64,000 nucleotides of DNA from Streptomyces sp. HPF1205 (GTDB taxonomy: Bacteria; Actinomycetota; Actinomycetes; Streptomycetales; Streptomycetaceae): assembly GCF_020400825.1 (NCBI RefSeq), contig NZ_JAINVH010000018.1, positions 1 to 64,000 on the forward strand, written 5' to 3'. Positions 33,935 through 43,329 of the stretch are shown one piece after another. Within the stretch, counting starts at the first letter, position 1; every line of letters begins with the position of its first letter. A program made the translations under genes and the position numbers. Under the pieces are notes generated by a model. The model searched no databases. It was not told where the DNA came from and was given only the letters and a program-made list of their open reading frames with translations.

Positions 33935-34944
33935 TCAGAACGGGTCTGCGGCGGCGCCGTGAGGGCACGGCCCGCCGCGCCGGGGGGCAGCCGAAGGTGG
34001 TCGCGCTGGGCGGGGGGCACGGGCTGTCCGCGTCCCTCGCGGCACTGCGCCGCATCACCGGCGACCTGACCGCGGTGGTCACGGTCGCCGACGACGGCGG
34101 TTCCAGCGGGCGGTTGCGCGCCGAGATGGGCGTGCTGCCGCCGGGCGACCTGCGCAAGGCGCTGGCCGCGCTGTGCGGGGACGACGACTGGGGCCGCACG
34201 TGGGCGAAAGTGGTCCAGCACCGCTTCGTCAGCGAGGGCGAACTGCACGGCCACGCGGTCGGCAACCTGCTGATCGTCGCCCTGTGGGAACAGCTCAACG
34301 ACGAGGTGGCCGCGCTGGAGTGGGTCGGCCGGCTGCTGGGCGCGCACGGCAGGGTGCTGCCCATGTCCGCCGTCCCGCTCGACCTGCACGCGGTCGTCCG
34401 CGGCCACGACCCCGAGCGGCCCGAGGCGGTCTCCACGGTCCGCGGCCAGGCCAACGTGGCGCTCACCCCGGGCGAGGTGCTGGAGGTGCGCGTCCTGCCC
34501 GCCGACCCGCCGGCCGTTCCCGAGGCCGTGCAGGCCGTGCTGGACGCCGACTGGGTGGTGCTCGGGCCCGGTTCCTGGTTCTCCTCGGTGATCCCGCACC
34601 TGCTGGTGCCGGAACTCGCAGAGGCCCTGATGAGCACCAGGGCCCGCCGCGTGCTCACCCTCAACCTCGCGCCCCAGCCGGGGGAGACGGACGGATTTTC
34701 TCCGCAGCGTCACTTGGAGGTTTTGGGGCGACACGCCCCTAAACTCACCATCGACGTGGTTCTCGCCGACGAGGCCGCCGTACCCGACCGTGAAAGCCTC
34801 GCCGAGGCGGCCGAGCGGTTGGGGGGCACGGTCGAGCTGGCCCGTGTCGCCGCCCCCGACGGTCCGCGGCACGACCCGGAGCTGTTGGCCGCCGCGTACG
34901 ACCGTGTATTCCGAATGCGTGGAAGGATCGGCCCATGGCGATGA
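33931..34944 (+). CDS. yvcK: YvcK/CuvA-type gluconeogenesis factor
   Basis: 337 aa CofD-like Rossmann protein that binds UDP-sugars and is needed for growth on gluconeogenic carbon and cell shape in other bacteria. Signatures: [63 protein letters not shown] and [22 protein letters not shown] at 33931 overlaps the rapZ stop (GTGA); the alternative upstream frame has no ribosome site. It overlaps whiA by 10 bp. An AT-richer segment near 34690-34750 inside the gene may hold the whiA promoter. Confidence 0.93.
   Translation: MIRTGLRRRREGTARRAGGQPKVVALGGGHGLSASLAALRRITGDLTAVVTVADDGGSSGRLRAEMGVLPPGDLRKALAALCGDDDWGRTWAKVVQHRFVSEGELHGHAVGNLLIVALWEQLNDEVAALEWVGRLLGAHGRVLPMSAVPLDLHAVVRGHDPERPEAVSTVRGQANVALTPGEVLEVRVLPADPPAVPEAVQAVLDADWVVLGPGSWFSSVIPHLLVPELAEALMSTRARRVLTLNLAPQPGETDGFSPQRHLEVLGRHAPKLTIDVVLADEAAVPDRESLAEAAERLGGTVELARVAAPDGPRHDPELLAAAYDRVFRMRGRIGPWR
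34714..34745 (+). promoter_or_regulatory. Possible intragenic whiA promoter with GACAC box
   Basis: Inside yvcK, about 190 bp before whiA, the sequence is locally AT-richer. It contains TTGGAG (34714-34719), the hairpin GGGGCGACACGCCCC (34725-34739), and TAAACT (34740-34745). GACAC is the reported WhiA recognition word in Streptomyces. The 20-bp spacing between boxes is long, so the exact promoter is not fixed. Confidence 0.4.
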
Positions 34945-35912
34945 CGGCAGCGGTGAAGGACGAGATCTCCCGGCTTCCCGTCACCCGGACCTGCTGCCGC
35001 AAGGCGGAGGTGTCGTCGATCCTCCGGTTCGCCGGCGGACTGCACCTGGTGAGCGGCCGGATCGTGATCGAGGCGGAGCTGGACACCGGGATCGCCGCCC
35101 GGCGGCTGCGCAAGGACGTCCTGGAGATTTTCGGCCACTCCTCCGACCTGGTGGTCATGGCGCCCGGCGGGCTGCGCCGCGGCAGCCGGTACGTCGTCCG
35201 GGTCGTCGCCGGCGGCGACCAGCTCGCCCGGCAGACCGGCCTGGTCGACGGCCGCGGCAGGCCCATCCGCGGCCTGCCCCCGCAGGTCGTCTCCGGCGCC
35301 ACCTGCGACGCCGAGGCCGCCTGGCGCGGGGCGTTCCTCGCCCACGGCTCGCTCACCGAGCCCGGCCGCTCGTCCTCCCTGGAGGTCACCTGCCCGGGAC
35401 CCGAGGCCGCCCTCGCCCTGGTCGGCGCGGCCCGCAGGCTGCAGATCCCGGCCAAGGCCCGCGAGGTGCGCAACGTGGACCGGGTCGTGGTGCGCGACGG
35501 CGACGCGATCGGCGCGCTGCTCACCCGACTCGGCGCGCACGACTCCGTACTGGCCTGGGAGGAGCGCCGGATGCGGCGCGAGGTGCGGGCCACCGCCAAC
35601 CGGCTCGCCAACTTCGACGACGCGAACCTGCGGCGCAGCGCCAGGGCCGCGGTCGCGGCCGGCGCCCGGGTCCAGCGCGCCCTGGAGATCCTCGGCGACG
35701 ACGTGCCCGAGCACCTCGCCGCGGCGGGCCGGCTGCGCATGGACCACAAGCAGGCGTCCCTGGAGGAACTCGGCTCGCTCGCCGAGCCGCCGCTGACCAA
35801 GGACGCGGTGGCCGGACGCATCCGCCGCCTCCTGGCCATGGCGGACAAGCGCGCCGCCGACCTGGGCCTGCCCGGCACGGAGGCCAACCTCACGGACGAG
35901 ATGGTGGGCTGA
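34935..35912 (+). CDS. whiA: Sporulation regulator WhiA
   Basis: 325 aa transcription factor that, with WhiB, triggers sporulation septation. It has the WhiA N-terminal region ([20 protein letters not shown]), a LAGLIDADG-derived middle ([40 protein letters not shown]) in which the acidic catalytic residues are replaced, and a C-terminal sigma-region-4-like HTH ([20 protein letters not shown]). ATG at 34935 is preceded by GGAAGGATC and lies 10 bp inside the end of yvcK. Last gene of the uvrC operon. Confidence 0.97.
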   Translation: MAMTAAVKDEISRLPVTRTCCRKAEVSSILRFAGGLHLVSGRIVIEAELDTGIAARRLRKDVLEIFGHSSDLVVMAPGGLRRGSRYVVRVVAGGDQLARQTGLVDGRGRPIRGLPPQVVSGATCDAEAAWRGAFLAHGSLTEPGRSSSLEVTCPGPEAALALVGAARRLQIPAKAREVRNVDRVVVRDGDAIGALLTRLGAHDSVLAWEERRMRREVRATANRLANFDDANLRRSARAAVAAGARVQRALEILGDDVPEHLAAAGRLRMDHKQASLEELGSLAEPPLTKDAVAGRIRRLLAMADKRAADLGLPGTEANLTDEMVG

Positions 35913-36004
35913 GCCGCGCCGCTGCCCGCGCCCCTGGCTCCTTCCCGCCGTGCCCGGCGGGATCAGCGCGCCCCTGGTCGGCGGCGGCCCCCCGGGACCG
36001 GTAG

Positions 36005-37087
<1,083 letters not shown>

Positions 37088-37131
37088 GCACCGCCTGACG
37101 ATCACGCACCGACCGCGCACAGCGATGTGAA

Positions 37132-37177
37132 GGACAGGGCCCGGAGGGCGCGAGGACGCGCCTGCCGGGCCCTGTTC
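37132..37177 (+). terminator. Terminator or attenuator between gap and pgk
   Basis: ACAGGGCCCGG (37134-37144) pairs with CCGGGCCCTGT (37165-37175), 11 perfect pairs extended by one G-U and one G-C pair, with a 20-base inner region that can fold further. Lies 44 bases after the gap stop. Confidence 0.7.
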
Positions 37178-37235
37178 CGCTGCTTCGGGCAGTCCGCCCG
37201 GCTCGCACCAGTTCGAAGCCCACAGGAGACCCCAG

Positions 37236-38450
37236 ATGAAGACGATTGACGACCTCCTCGCCGCGGGGCAGGTCGAGGGCAAGCGGGTGTTCGTCCGCGC
37301 CGACCTCAACGTCCCGCTGTCCGGCGAGACGATCACCGACGACGGCCGGATCCGCGCGGCCGTCCCCACGATCAAGCGCCTCGCCGACGCCGGCGCCAAG
37401 GTGATCGTGGCCTCGCACCTCGGCCGCCCCAAGGGCGCGCCCGACCCGCAGTTCTCGCTCGCGCCGGTGGCCGCACGCCTTGGTGAGCTGCTCGGCACCG
37501 ACGTCGCCTTCGCCGCCGACACCGTCGGGGACAGCGCGCGGGCCACCGTCGAGGGCCTGGCCGGCGGCCAGGTGGCGCTGCTGGAGAACCTGCGCTTCAA
37601 CGCCGGCGAGACCGCCAAGGACGACGCCGAGCGCGGCGCCTTCGCCGACCGGCTTGCCGCGCTGGCCGACACGTACGTCGGCGACGGCTTCGGCGCCGTG
37701 CACCGCAAGCACGCCTCCGTGTACGACCTGCCGGGCCGGCTGCCGCACGCCGCGGGCGGACTGATCGCCACCGAGGTCGGCGTGCTCAAGAAACTGACCG
37801 AGGACGTCGCCCGCCCCTACGTGGTGGTGCTCGGCGGCTCCAAGGTGTCCGACAAGCTCGGCGTCATCGACCACCTGCTGGAGAAGGCCGACCGGATCCT
37901 GGTCGGCGGCGGCATGGTGTTCACCTTCCTCAAGGCCCAAGGCCACGAGGTCGGCAAGAGCCTGCTGCAGGAGGACCAGATCCCGGTGGTCACCGAGTAC
38001 CTGCAGCGGGCCGAGGCCAAGGGCGTGGAGTTCGTGCTGCCCGTCGACGTGGTCGGCGACCTGGAGTTCCCCGACGTCAAGGGCAAGACCCCGGCCAACC
38101 CGGTCGTCGCCCCCGTCGACGCCATCCCCGCCGACGTCCTCGGCCTCGACATCGGCCCGGAGTCCCGCAAACTGTTCGCCGCCAAGATCGCGGACGCCGC
38201 CACCGTCTTCTGGAACGGCCCCATGGGTGTCTTCGAGCACCCCGACTTCGCCGACGGCACCCGCGCGGTCGCCCAGGCCCTGGTGGACGCCCCGGCCTTC
38301 AGCGTGGTCGGCGGCGGCGACTCCGCCGCGGCCGTGCGCATCCTGGGCTTCGACGAAGACGCTTTCGGCCACATTTCCACCGGCGGCGGCGCCAGCCTGG
38401 AATACCTCGAAGGCAAGACCCTGCCCGGCCTCGCCGCACTGGAGAACTGA
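37236..38450 (+). CDS. pgk: Phosphoglycerate kinase
   Basis: 404 aa glycolytic kinase making ATP from 1,3-bisphosphoglycerate. Signatures: [53 protein letters not shown], and C-terminal [20 protein letters not shown] with the nucleotide loop [10 protein letters not shown]. Length is normal. ATG has CACAGGAGACCCC just upstream. Followed after five bases by tpiA, so the two are co-translated from one mRNA. Confidence 0.98.
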   Translation: MKTIDDLLAAGQVEGKRVFVRADLNVPLSGETITDDGRIRAAVPTIKRLADAGAKVIVASHLGRPKGAPDPQFSLAPVAARLGELLGTDVAFAADTVGDSARATVEGLAGGQVALLENLRFNAGETAKDDAERGAFADRLAALADTYVGDGFGAVHRKHASVYDLPGRLPHAAGGLIATEVGVLKKLTEDVARPYVVVLGGSKVSDKLGVIDHLLEKADRILVGGGMVFTFLKAQGHEVGKSLLQEDQIPVVTEYLQRAEAKGVEFVLPVDVVGDLEFPDVKGKTPANPVVAPVDAIPADVLGLDIGPESRKLFAAKIADAATVFWNGPMGVFEHPDFADGTRAVAQALVDAPAFSVVGGGDSAAAVRILGFDEDAFGHISTGGGASLEYLEGKTLPGLAALEN

Positions 38451-38455
38451 CCGAC

Positions 38456-39241
38456 ATGACGCAGCAGAGCACCCGCACCCCGCTGATGGCGGGCAACTGG
38501 AAGATGAACCTCAACCATCTTGAGGCCATCGCCCACGTCCAGAAGGTCGCCTTCGGCCTGAACGACAAGGACCACGACGCGGTCGAGGTCGCGGTCCTGC
38601 CCCCCTTCACCGACCTGCGCTCCGTACAGACCCTGGTCGACGGGGACAAGCTGCGGATCAGGTACGGCGCCCAGGACGTGTCCGCGCAGGACTCCGGCGC
38701 CTACACCGGTGAGATCTCCGGTCCGATGCTGGCCAAGCTGAAGTGCACGTACGTGGTGGTCGGCCACTCCGAGCGCCGCCAGTACCACAAAGAGACCGAC
38801 GAGCAGGTGAACGCCAAGGTCAAGGCCGCCTACCGGCACGGTCTGACCCCGATCCTGTGCGTCGGCGAGGAACTGGACGTCCGTGAGGCGGGCAACCACG
38901 TCTCCCACACCCTGTCCCAGGTCGAGGGCGGTCTGAAGGGCCTGCCGGCCGAGCAGGCGTCCACGGTCGTGATCGCGTACGAGCCGGTCTGGGCCATCGG
39001 TACCGGCAAGGTATGCGGCGCGAGCGACGCCCAGGAGGTCTGCGCGGCCATCCGCGCCAAGATCGCCGAGCTGTACTCGCAGGAGGTGGCGGACGCGGTC
39101 CGGATCCAGTACGGCGGCTCGGTGAAGGCCGGCAACGTGGCCGAGATCATGGCCCAGCCCGACATCGACGGAGCCCTGGTGGGCGGCGCCTCGCTCGACG
39201 CCGAGGAGTTCGTGAAGATCGTGCGCTTCCGCGACCAGTGA
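38456..39241 (+). CDS. tpiA: Triosephosphate isomerase
   Basis: 261 aa TIM barrel. N-terminal [14 protein letters not shown] carries the catalytic Lys; His104 is in [12 protein letters not shown] and Glu176 in [13 protein letters not shown]; phosphate loop [13 protein letters not shown] and [10 protein letters not shown] close the barrel. Starts five bases after pgk with no good ribosome site of its own, consistent with coupling. Confidence 0.98.
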   Translation: MTQQSTRTPLMAGNWKMNLNHLEAIAHVQKVAFGLNDKDHDAVEVAVLPPFTDLRSVQTLVDGDKLRIRYGAQDVSAQDSGAYTGEISGPMLAKLKCTYVVVGHSERRQYHKETDEQVNAKVKAAYRHGLTPILCVGEELDVREAGNHVSHTLSQVEGGLKGLPAEQASTVVIAYEPVWAIGTGKVCGASDAQEVCAAIRAKIAELYSQEVADAVRIQYGGSVKAGNVAEIMAQPDIDGALVGGASLDAEEFVKIVRFRDQ

Positions 39242-39269
39242 ACTTCAGGGAGCGGTGAAGTACCCTGAC

Positions 39270-39306
39270 GGGGCCGGAACCGTGCTGCCGCGCGGTTCCC
39301 GGCCCC
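39270..39306 (+). terminator. Terminator after tpiA
   Basis: GGGGCCGGAACCG (39270-39282) pairs with CGGTTCCCGGCCCC (39293-39306), 13 pairs with one bulged C, ten-base loop, 29 bases after the tpiA stop. secG may need its own promoter in the remaining 85 bases. Confidence 0.6.
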
Positions 39307-39392
39307 GGCGCGTTGCTCCCGCCCCCGGCGGGGGGAACACCATCCGCGTAGTCATGTAGTGCCGTCCTGTAGTCGAGAGAGTTGGTCCAGCC

Positions 39393-39629
39393 GTGGAAAT
39401 CGGGTTCTCCATCGCCCTCATCATCTTCAGCCTGCTGCTCCTGCTGCTCGTGCTCATGCACAAGGGGAAGGGCGGCGGCCTGTCGGACATGTTCGGCGGC
39501 GGCATGCAGTCCTCGGTGGGCGGCTCCTCGGTGGCGGAGCGCAACCTGGACCGGATCACCGTCGTGGTCGGCGTGCTCTGGTTCGCCTGCATCGTGGTGC
39601 TCGGCCTGGTGATGAAGTTCAACAACTGA
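39393..39629 (+). CDS. secG: Preprotein translocase subunit SecG
   Basis: 78 aa small SecYEG subunit. Two transmembrane helices (IALIIFSLLLLLLVLM and ITVVVGVLWFACIVVLGLVM) flank a Gly-rich loop HKGKGGGLSDMFGGGMQSSV with the SecG signature. GTG start at 39393. Downstream of tpiA, the usual actinobacterial gap-pgk-tpi-secG order. Confidence 0.95.
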   Translation: MEIGFSIALIIFSLLLLLLVLMHKGKGGGLSDMFGGGMQSSVGGSSVAERNLDRITVVVGVLWFACIVVLGLVMKFNN

Positions 39630-39769
39630 CGTATCTGCGGTGAGAACTGACGCCTCGTCGCGTATGCGGCTTACCATGGGAAGGCGTCTTGAGGTACCGT
39701 GCCCTTTCCCGCTGGCGCGGGGGAGAACCGTGGGCGACCTCGCAGCACCATCAGGCAGGGAGTTTCAAC

Positions 39770-40105
39770 GTGGCAAGTGGTAACGCGATCCGTGGCAGCC
39801 GGGTCGGAGCGGGGCCGATGGGCGAGGCCGAGCGCGGCGAGTCCGCGCCGCGCCTGCGCATCTCGTTCTGGTGCTCCAACGGGCACGAGACACAGCCGAG
39901 CTTCGCCAGCGACGCGCAGATCCCGGAGACCTGGGACTGCCCCCGCTGCGGTTTCCCGGCCGGGCAGGACGAGGAGAATCCGCCGGCGCCGCCGCGGACC
40001 GAGCCCTACAAGACGCACCTGGCGTACGTACGGGAGCGGCGCTCGGCGGCCGACGGCGAGGCGATCCTCGCGGAGGCGCTCGCCAAGCTCCGGGGCGAGA
40101 TCTAG
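39770..40105 (+). CDS. rbpA: RNA polymerase-binding protein RbpA family
   Basis: 111 aa. RbpA stabilises the RNA-polymerase-sigma (HrdB) open complex and affects rifampicin response. N-terminal ASGNAIRGSRVGAGPMGEAE, zinc-binding core FWCSNGHETQPSFAS with CPRCGFPAGQDE, the basic-linker region PYKTHLAYVRERRSAADGEA and the sigma-interacting helix AILAEALAKLRGEI are present. GTG at 39770 follows CAGGGAG. In S. coelicolor the characterised rbpA is at a different locus as far as I recall, so this could be a paralogue. I see no sigma-R box (GGAAT/GTT) upstream. Converges on the RpiR-type gene. Confidence 0.88.
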   Translation: MASGNAIRGSRVGAGPMGEAERGESAPRLRISFWCSNGHETQPSFASDAQIPETWDCPRCGFPAGQDEENPPAPPRTEPYKTHLAYVRERRSAADGEAILAEALAKLRGEI

Positions 40106-40163
40106 GCGGACCCGGACGGGTCCAGGCGGATCCGGACAGGTCCAGGCGGACCCGGACGGGGCC
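40105..40163. repeat. 20-bp tandem repeat directly after the rbpA stop
   Basis: Three units beginning at the last base of the stop codon (40105, 40125, 40145), typified by GGCGGACCCGGACGGGTCCA, with two differences in the middle copy and a shortened last copy. Confidence 0.85.
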
Positions 40164-40183
40164 GGAGCGGTCCCGACGTGTTC

Positions 40184-40226
40184 CGAGACCCCGCCCGCGC
40201 CGGTTTCCGGCGTGGGCGGGGTCTCG
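40184..40226. terminator. Bidirectional terminator, rbpA / RpiR-type gene
   Basis: A 20-bp stem (40184-40203 with 40207-40226; core GAGACCCCGCCCG/GGGCGGGGTCTC) with one G-U pair and a TTT loop lies between the convergent genes. Confidence 0.85.
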
Positions 40227-40314
40227 CGTTTCCCGGGGCCGTCACCGCCCGCCGGCCCGCCGCCCCGGGGCGCCTGGCCGCGGGAGAGGCCCGGGGTGGC
40301 CGTGCGGGCGCTGT

Positions 40315-41181
40315 TCAGCGCCCGCGGGAGCGCACCGCGTGGGCGTCCGCGATGTGGGACGTCAAGGCGATGGAGGCGGTGGCCCGTTCGTAGGTGAGCT
40401 GGGCGACGCGGGCGTAGAGGCAGTCCACCAGCAGCAGTACGGAGTGGCGGGTGCCGAAGTTGCCGCGCCGGAAGCTCGTCTCGCCGGAGAACGAGGTGAG
40501 GGTGATCGCGGCCGCCCGCGCGAGGGGGGAGCGGGGCTCGCCGGTGAGCGCGATCGTGGCGGCGCCTCGCTCGGCGGCCAGCCGCAGCGGATCCAGCACC
40601 TCGCGGGTGGCGCCCGAGTGGGAGACGGCCACCACCGCGTCGGACGGCGTCAGCAGGGCCGCGGAGGTCTCCGCCGCGTGCACCTCGGTCCAGGCGTGCG
40701 CGGCCGCGCCGATGCCGAACAGCCGGGCCTGGATCTCCTGGGCGACGATGCCGGAGCCGCCGACGCCGTACACGTCGATCCTGCGGGCCGCGGCGAGGGC
40801 CCGAGCGGCCCGTTCCAGAGCGTCCCGGTCCAGGTGGTCGGCGGTGTGCCGCAGGGCCCGCAGATCGGCGTCCGCGACCACCGCGATGACCCGCTCCAGG
40901 TCGTCGTCCGGCCCGATGCGCGGCCCCAGCGCGGTGCGCCGCCCGTCCGCCCCGGCCCGGCCCTGCTCCTGGGCCAGCTCGATCAGCAGCTGCTGGTACG
41001 ACTCCAGGCCCAGCGCCCGGCAGAACCGGGTCACGGTGGCCTGCGAGGTGCCGGTGCGGCGGCCCAGCTCGGCCGCGGAGCCGTGGGTGGCCGCCGCGGG
41101 GTCGGCCAGCACGAGTTCGCCCACCTTCCGCAGCGAGCCGGACATCCCCGGCAGCCGGGAGCGGATCAGGGCGGTGATCAT
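40315..41181 (-). CDS. MurR/RpiR-family transcriptional regulator
   Basis: 288 aa. N-terminal HTH (LRKVGELVLADPAAATHGSA, AELGRRTGTSQATVTRFCRA) joined to a sugar-isomerase SIS domain (RIDVYGVGGSGIVAQEIQ, DAVVAVSHSGATREVLDPLR) that binds a phosphosugar effector. I chose the ATG at 41181 because GGAGGGAG lies just before it; a longer frame to 41283 has no ribosome site. Divergent from the sugar-kinase and SIS genes, which it probably controls in response to an amino-sugar phosphate. Confidence 0.88.
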   Translation of the reverse strand: MITALIRSRLPGMSGSLRKVGELVLADPAAATHGSAAELGRRTGTSQATVTRFCRALGLESYQQLLIELAQEQGRAGADGRRTALGPRIGPDDDLERVIAVVADADLRALRHTADHLDRDALERAARALAAARRIDVYGVGGSGIVAQEIQARLFGIGAAAHAWTEVHAAETSAALLTPSDAVVAVSHSGATREVLDPLRLAAERGAATIALTGEPRSPLARAAAITLTSFSGETSFRRGNFGTRHSVLLLVDCLYARVAQLTYERATASIALTSHIADAHAVRSRGR

Positions 41182-41291
41182 GGGAACTCCCTCCAGGGCG
41201 GGCGCCGCGGCCGGCGCCGGGCGGTCGCGGCCGGCGGCCGGCGCGGACCCGGGCTTGTGCCGGGTGAATCTATCAATCACCATGCCTGTCG

Positions 41292-42284
41292 ATGAATGAA
41301 ATCCACAACCGGCCCCTGGTCGTCGGGGTCGACGCGGGCGGCACCCGCAGCCGGGCCTGCCTGGCCGCCCCGGACGGCACAGTGCTGGGGCGCGGCACCG
41401 GCGGCCCCGGCAACGCGCTCAGCGTCGCCCGCGCCGACCTGACCCGGCACCTGGCGGCCGCCATCGCCGAGGCCGTGCCGGCCGCCGAGCGCCACAGGGT
41501 GCGGGCGGTGTTCGGCGGGTTCGCCGGGGCGGCCGACGGCCTCGGGACCGAGCGCGGCCGCGGCCTCGCCCTGGCCTGCCTGAAGGACGCGCTGGCCGCC
41601 AACGGCGTCACCGGGGCCGCGGTGGACGTCGGCGGCGACACCGACGTCGCCCTGGCCTCGGCGACGGGCGCGCCCGCCGACGGGCTGGTCCTGATCGCGG
41701 GCACCGGCGCCATCGCCTCGCGGCTCACCGACCGCCGCCGCACCGCCGTCGTGGACGGCCACGGCTGGCTGCTCGGCGACGAGGGCAGCGGCTACTGGCT
41801 GGGCGCCCACGCCGTGCGCGCCGCCCTCGAAGCGCTCGACGGCCGCGGCCCCTGGACCCTGCTGGTGGCGAAGGTGGCCGCGCACTACTTCCCGCCCGCC
41901 GCCGGGCGCCCCCCGTACCCGCTTCCCGGCCCCTCTGCACCGTTCGAGGCCCGTGACGCGCTCGGCGAGGCGATCGTGGCCCGCGCCTACGGGCGGCCCG
42001 CGCCCCGGCTGGCCCTGCTCAGCCGGGCCGCCGTCGAGGCGGCCGACGAGGGCGACGCGGTGGCCCTGCGGCTGCTGGACCGGGCGGCCGACCTGCTGGC
42101 CGGGACGGTACGGGCGCTGCGTCCGCGGGCGGGGGAGCCGCTCGCCATGGCCGGGGGACTGCTCGGCCCCGACGGGCCGCTGCTGTCCCGGGTGACCGCC
42201 CGCCTGGACGGCCTCGGACTGCGGGTGTTCCCGGTTGCCGACGGCACCGCGGGCGCGGTGGCGCTGGCCCGCACCCTTCTCTGA
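41292..42284 (+). CDS. N-acetylglucosamine kinase-like ATPase (BadF/BcrA family)
   Basis: 330 aa ASKHA-fold sugar kinase. Phosphate-1 motif VVGVDAGGTRSRACLA, then GGFAGAADG, VGGDTDVALA, phosphate-2 motif LIAGTGAIASR, and VDGHGWLLGDEGSGYWLG, the pattern of eukaryotic-type and actinobacterial GlcNAc kinases. GlcNAc or MurNAc phosphorylation is the likely job given the RpiR-type and SIS neighbours; the exact sugar is inferred. The start ATG at 41292 has no strong ribosome site and sits within a possible operator. Confidence 0.8.
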   Translation: MNEIHNRPLVVGVDAGGTRSRACLAAPDGTVLGRGTGGPGNALSVARADLTRHLAAAIAEAVPAAERHRVRAVFGGFAGAADGLGTERGRGLALACLKDALAANGVTGAAVDVGGDTDVALASATGAPADGLVLIAGTGAIASRLTDRRRTAVVDGHGWLLGDEGSGYWLGAHAVRAALEALDGRGPWTLLVAKVAAHYFPPAAGRPPYPLPGPSAPFEARDALGEAIVARAYGRPAPRLALLSRAAVEAADEGDAVALRLLDRAADLLAGTVRALRPRAGEPLAMAGGLLGPDGPLLSRVTARLDGLGLRVFPVADGTAGAVALARTLL

Positions 42285-42365
42285 CCGGTCCGCCGCGCGC
42301 CGCCGCTGCCGGCCGTCCCCCCGCCGGGGCCGGTCCGCCCCGCCGTGACCGCCCTTGACGCCATG

Positions 42366-42393
42366 CCTGGTTCATTGTTTCATCGAGCCGTCG
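42366..42393 (+). promoter_or_regulatory. Possible RpiR-type operator
   Basis: Upstream of the SIS gene, TTCATTGTTTCATCGA (about 42371-42386) follows CCATGCCTGG. A related arrangement, CCATGCCTG then TCGATGAATGAAAT, overlaps the kinase start (about 41280-41298). The shared CCATGCCTG and TCGATGAA (in inverse orientation) may mark sites for the neighbouring RpiR-type regulator. Confidence 0.35.
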
Positions 42394-42452
42394 CACATCC
42401 GGTTGGTTCAACCAGGAAACCGGGAATCGCACTTCCGCGAAGGGGCTCGGCC

Positions 42453-43220
42453 ATGGCCGCAGAGGGACAGATCAACGCCGCGAGGTTCGCCGAGGAGGGC
42501 CGGGCGGCGATCGAGCGGGCCGTCGCGGCGAACAAGGACTCCGTCGCGGCGGCCGGCCGCCTGTTCGCCGACTGCGTGGCCGCGGACGGCGTGATCCAGG
42601 GCTTCGGCACCGGCCACTCGCAGGCGACGGTCCTGGAGATCGTCGGGCGGGCGGGCGGGCTGATCCCCACCAACCGGATCGGGCTGTCCGATCTGGTGCT
42701 GCGCGGCGGCGAGGACACCGCGGTGCTCCGCGACCCGCTCCTCGAACGCTCCCCGAGCCTGGCCCGGCGGCTGTACGACCTGGCCGGACCGCACCCGCAG
42801 GACCTGTTCGTCATCGTCTCCAACTCCGGGGTCAACAACTCCGTCGTGGACATGGCCCTGCACGTCAAGGAGGCAGGGCACAAGCTGGTCGCGCTCACCT
42901 CGCTCACCCACACCCGGGCCGTGCCCCCGCTGCACGCCAGCGGCAAGCGGCTGGCCGACATCGCCGACGCCGTCCTGGACAACTGCGCCCCGGCCGGCGA
43001 CGCGCTGCTCCCGCTGCCCGGCGGGGGCGCCCTGTGCGGGGTGTCCACCATCACCTCCGCCCTGCTGGTCCAGATGGTGGTGGCCGAGGCCGTCGGCCTG
43101 CTGACCGCCGAGGGCGCGCAGGCGCCCGTCTACGTCTCCGCGAACCTGCCCGGCGGCCACGAGCGCAACGTCGTGCTGGAGGAGCGGTACGCCGGCCGGA
43201 TCCACCGCGGCGGCTTCTGA
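42453..43220 (+). CDS. SIS-domain phosphosugar-binding protein
   Basis: 255 aa. An isomerase-type SIS domain is clear: VIQGFGTGHSQATVLEIVGR, LFVIVSNSGVNNSVVDMALH, KLVALTSLTHTRAVPP. The closest known type is the UPF0309 phosphoheptose-isomerase-like group, near MurNAc-6-P etherase and GlcN-6-P enzymes. Substrate unknown, but with the kinase it suggests use of an N-acetylated amino sugar. ATG at 42453 is preceded by GCGAAGGGG. A 168-bp gap separates it from the kinase. Confidence 0.82.
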   Translation: MAAEGQINAARFAEEGRAAIERAVAANKDSVAAAGRLFADCVAADGVIQGFGTGHSQATVLEIVGRAGGLIPTNRIGLSDLVLRGGEDTAVLRDPLLERSPSLARRLYDLAGPHPQDLFVIVSNSGVNNSVVDMALHVKEAGHKLVALTSLTHTRAVPPLHASGKRLADIADAVLDNCAPAGDALLPLPGGGALCGVSTITSALLVQMVVAEAVGLLTAEGAQAPVYVSANLPGGHERNVVLEERYAGRIHRGGF

Positions 43221-43329
43221 CCGCGGCGTCCGGCGTCCGACCCGCGGCATCCGCGGGGGGTCGCGGATCTCGAACCGGTGCCTCATCAATTAGTTTGGTG
43301 TCGCAGCGAGGACGAGGAGAAGTGGACAG

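Noticed and set aside
39630-39769. Sigma-R promoter (GGAAT-N18-GTT) for rbpA
   Set aside because: GGGAAG occurs at about 39679 but no GTT follows at the right distance.
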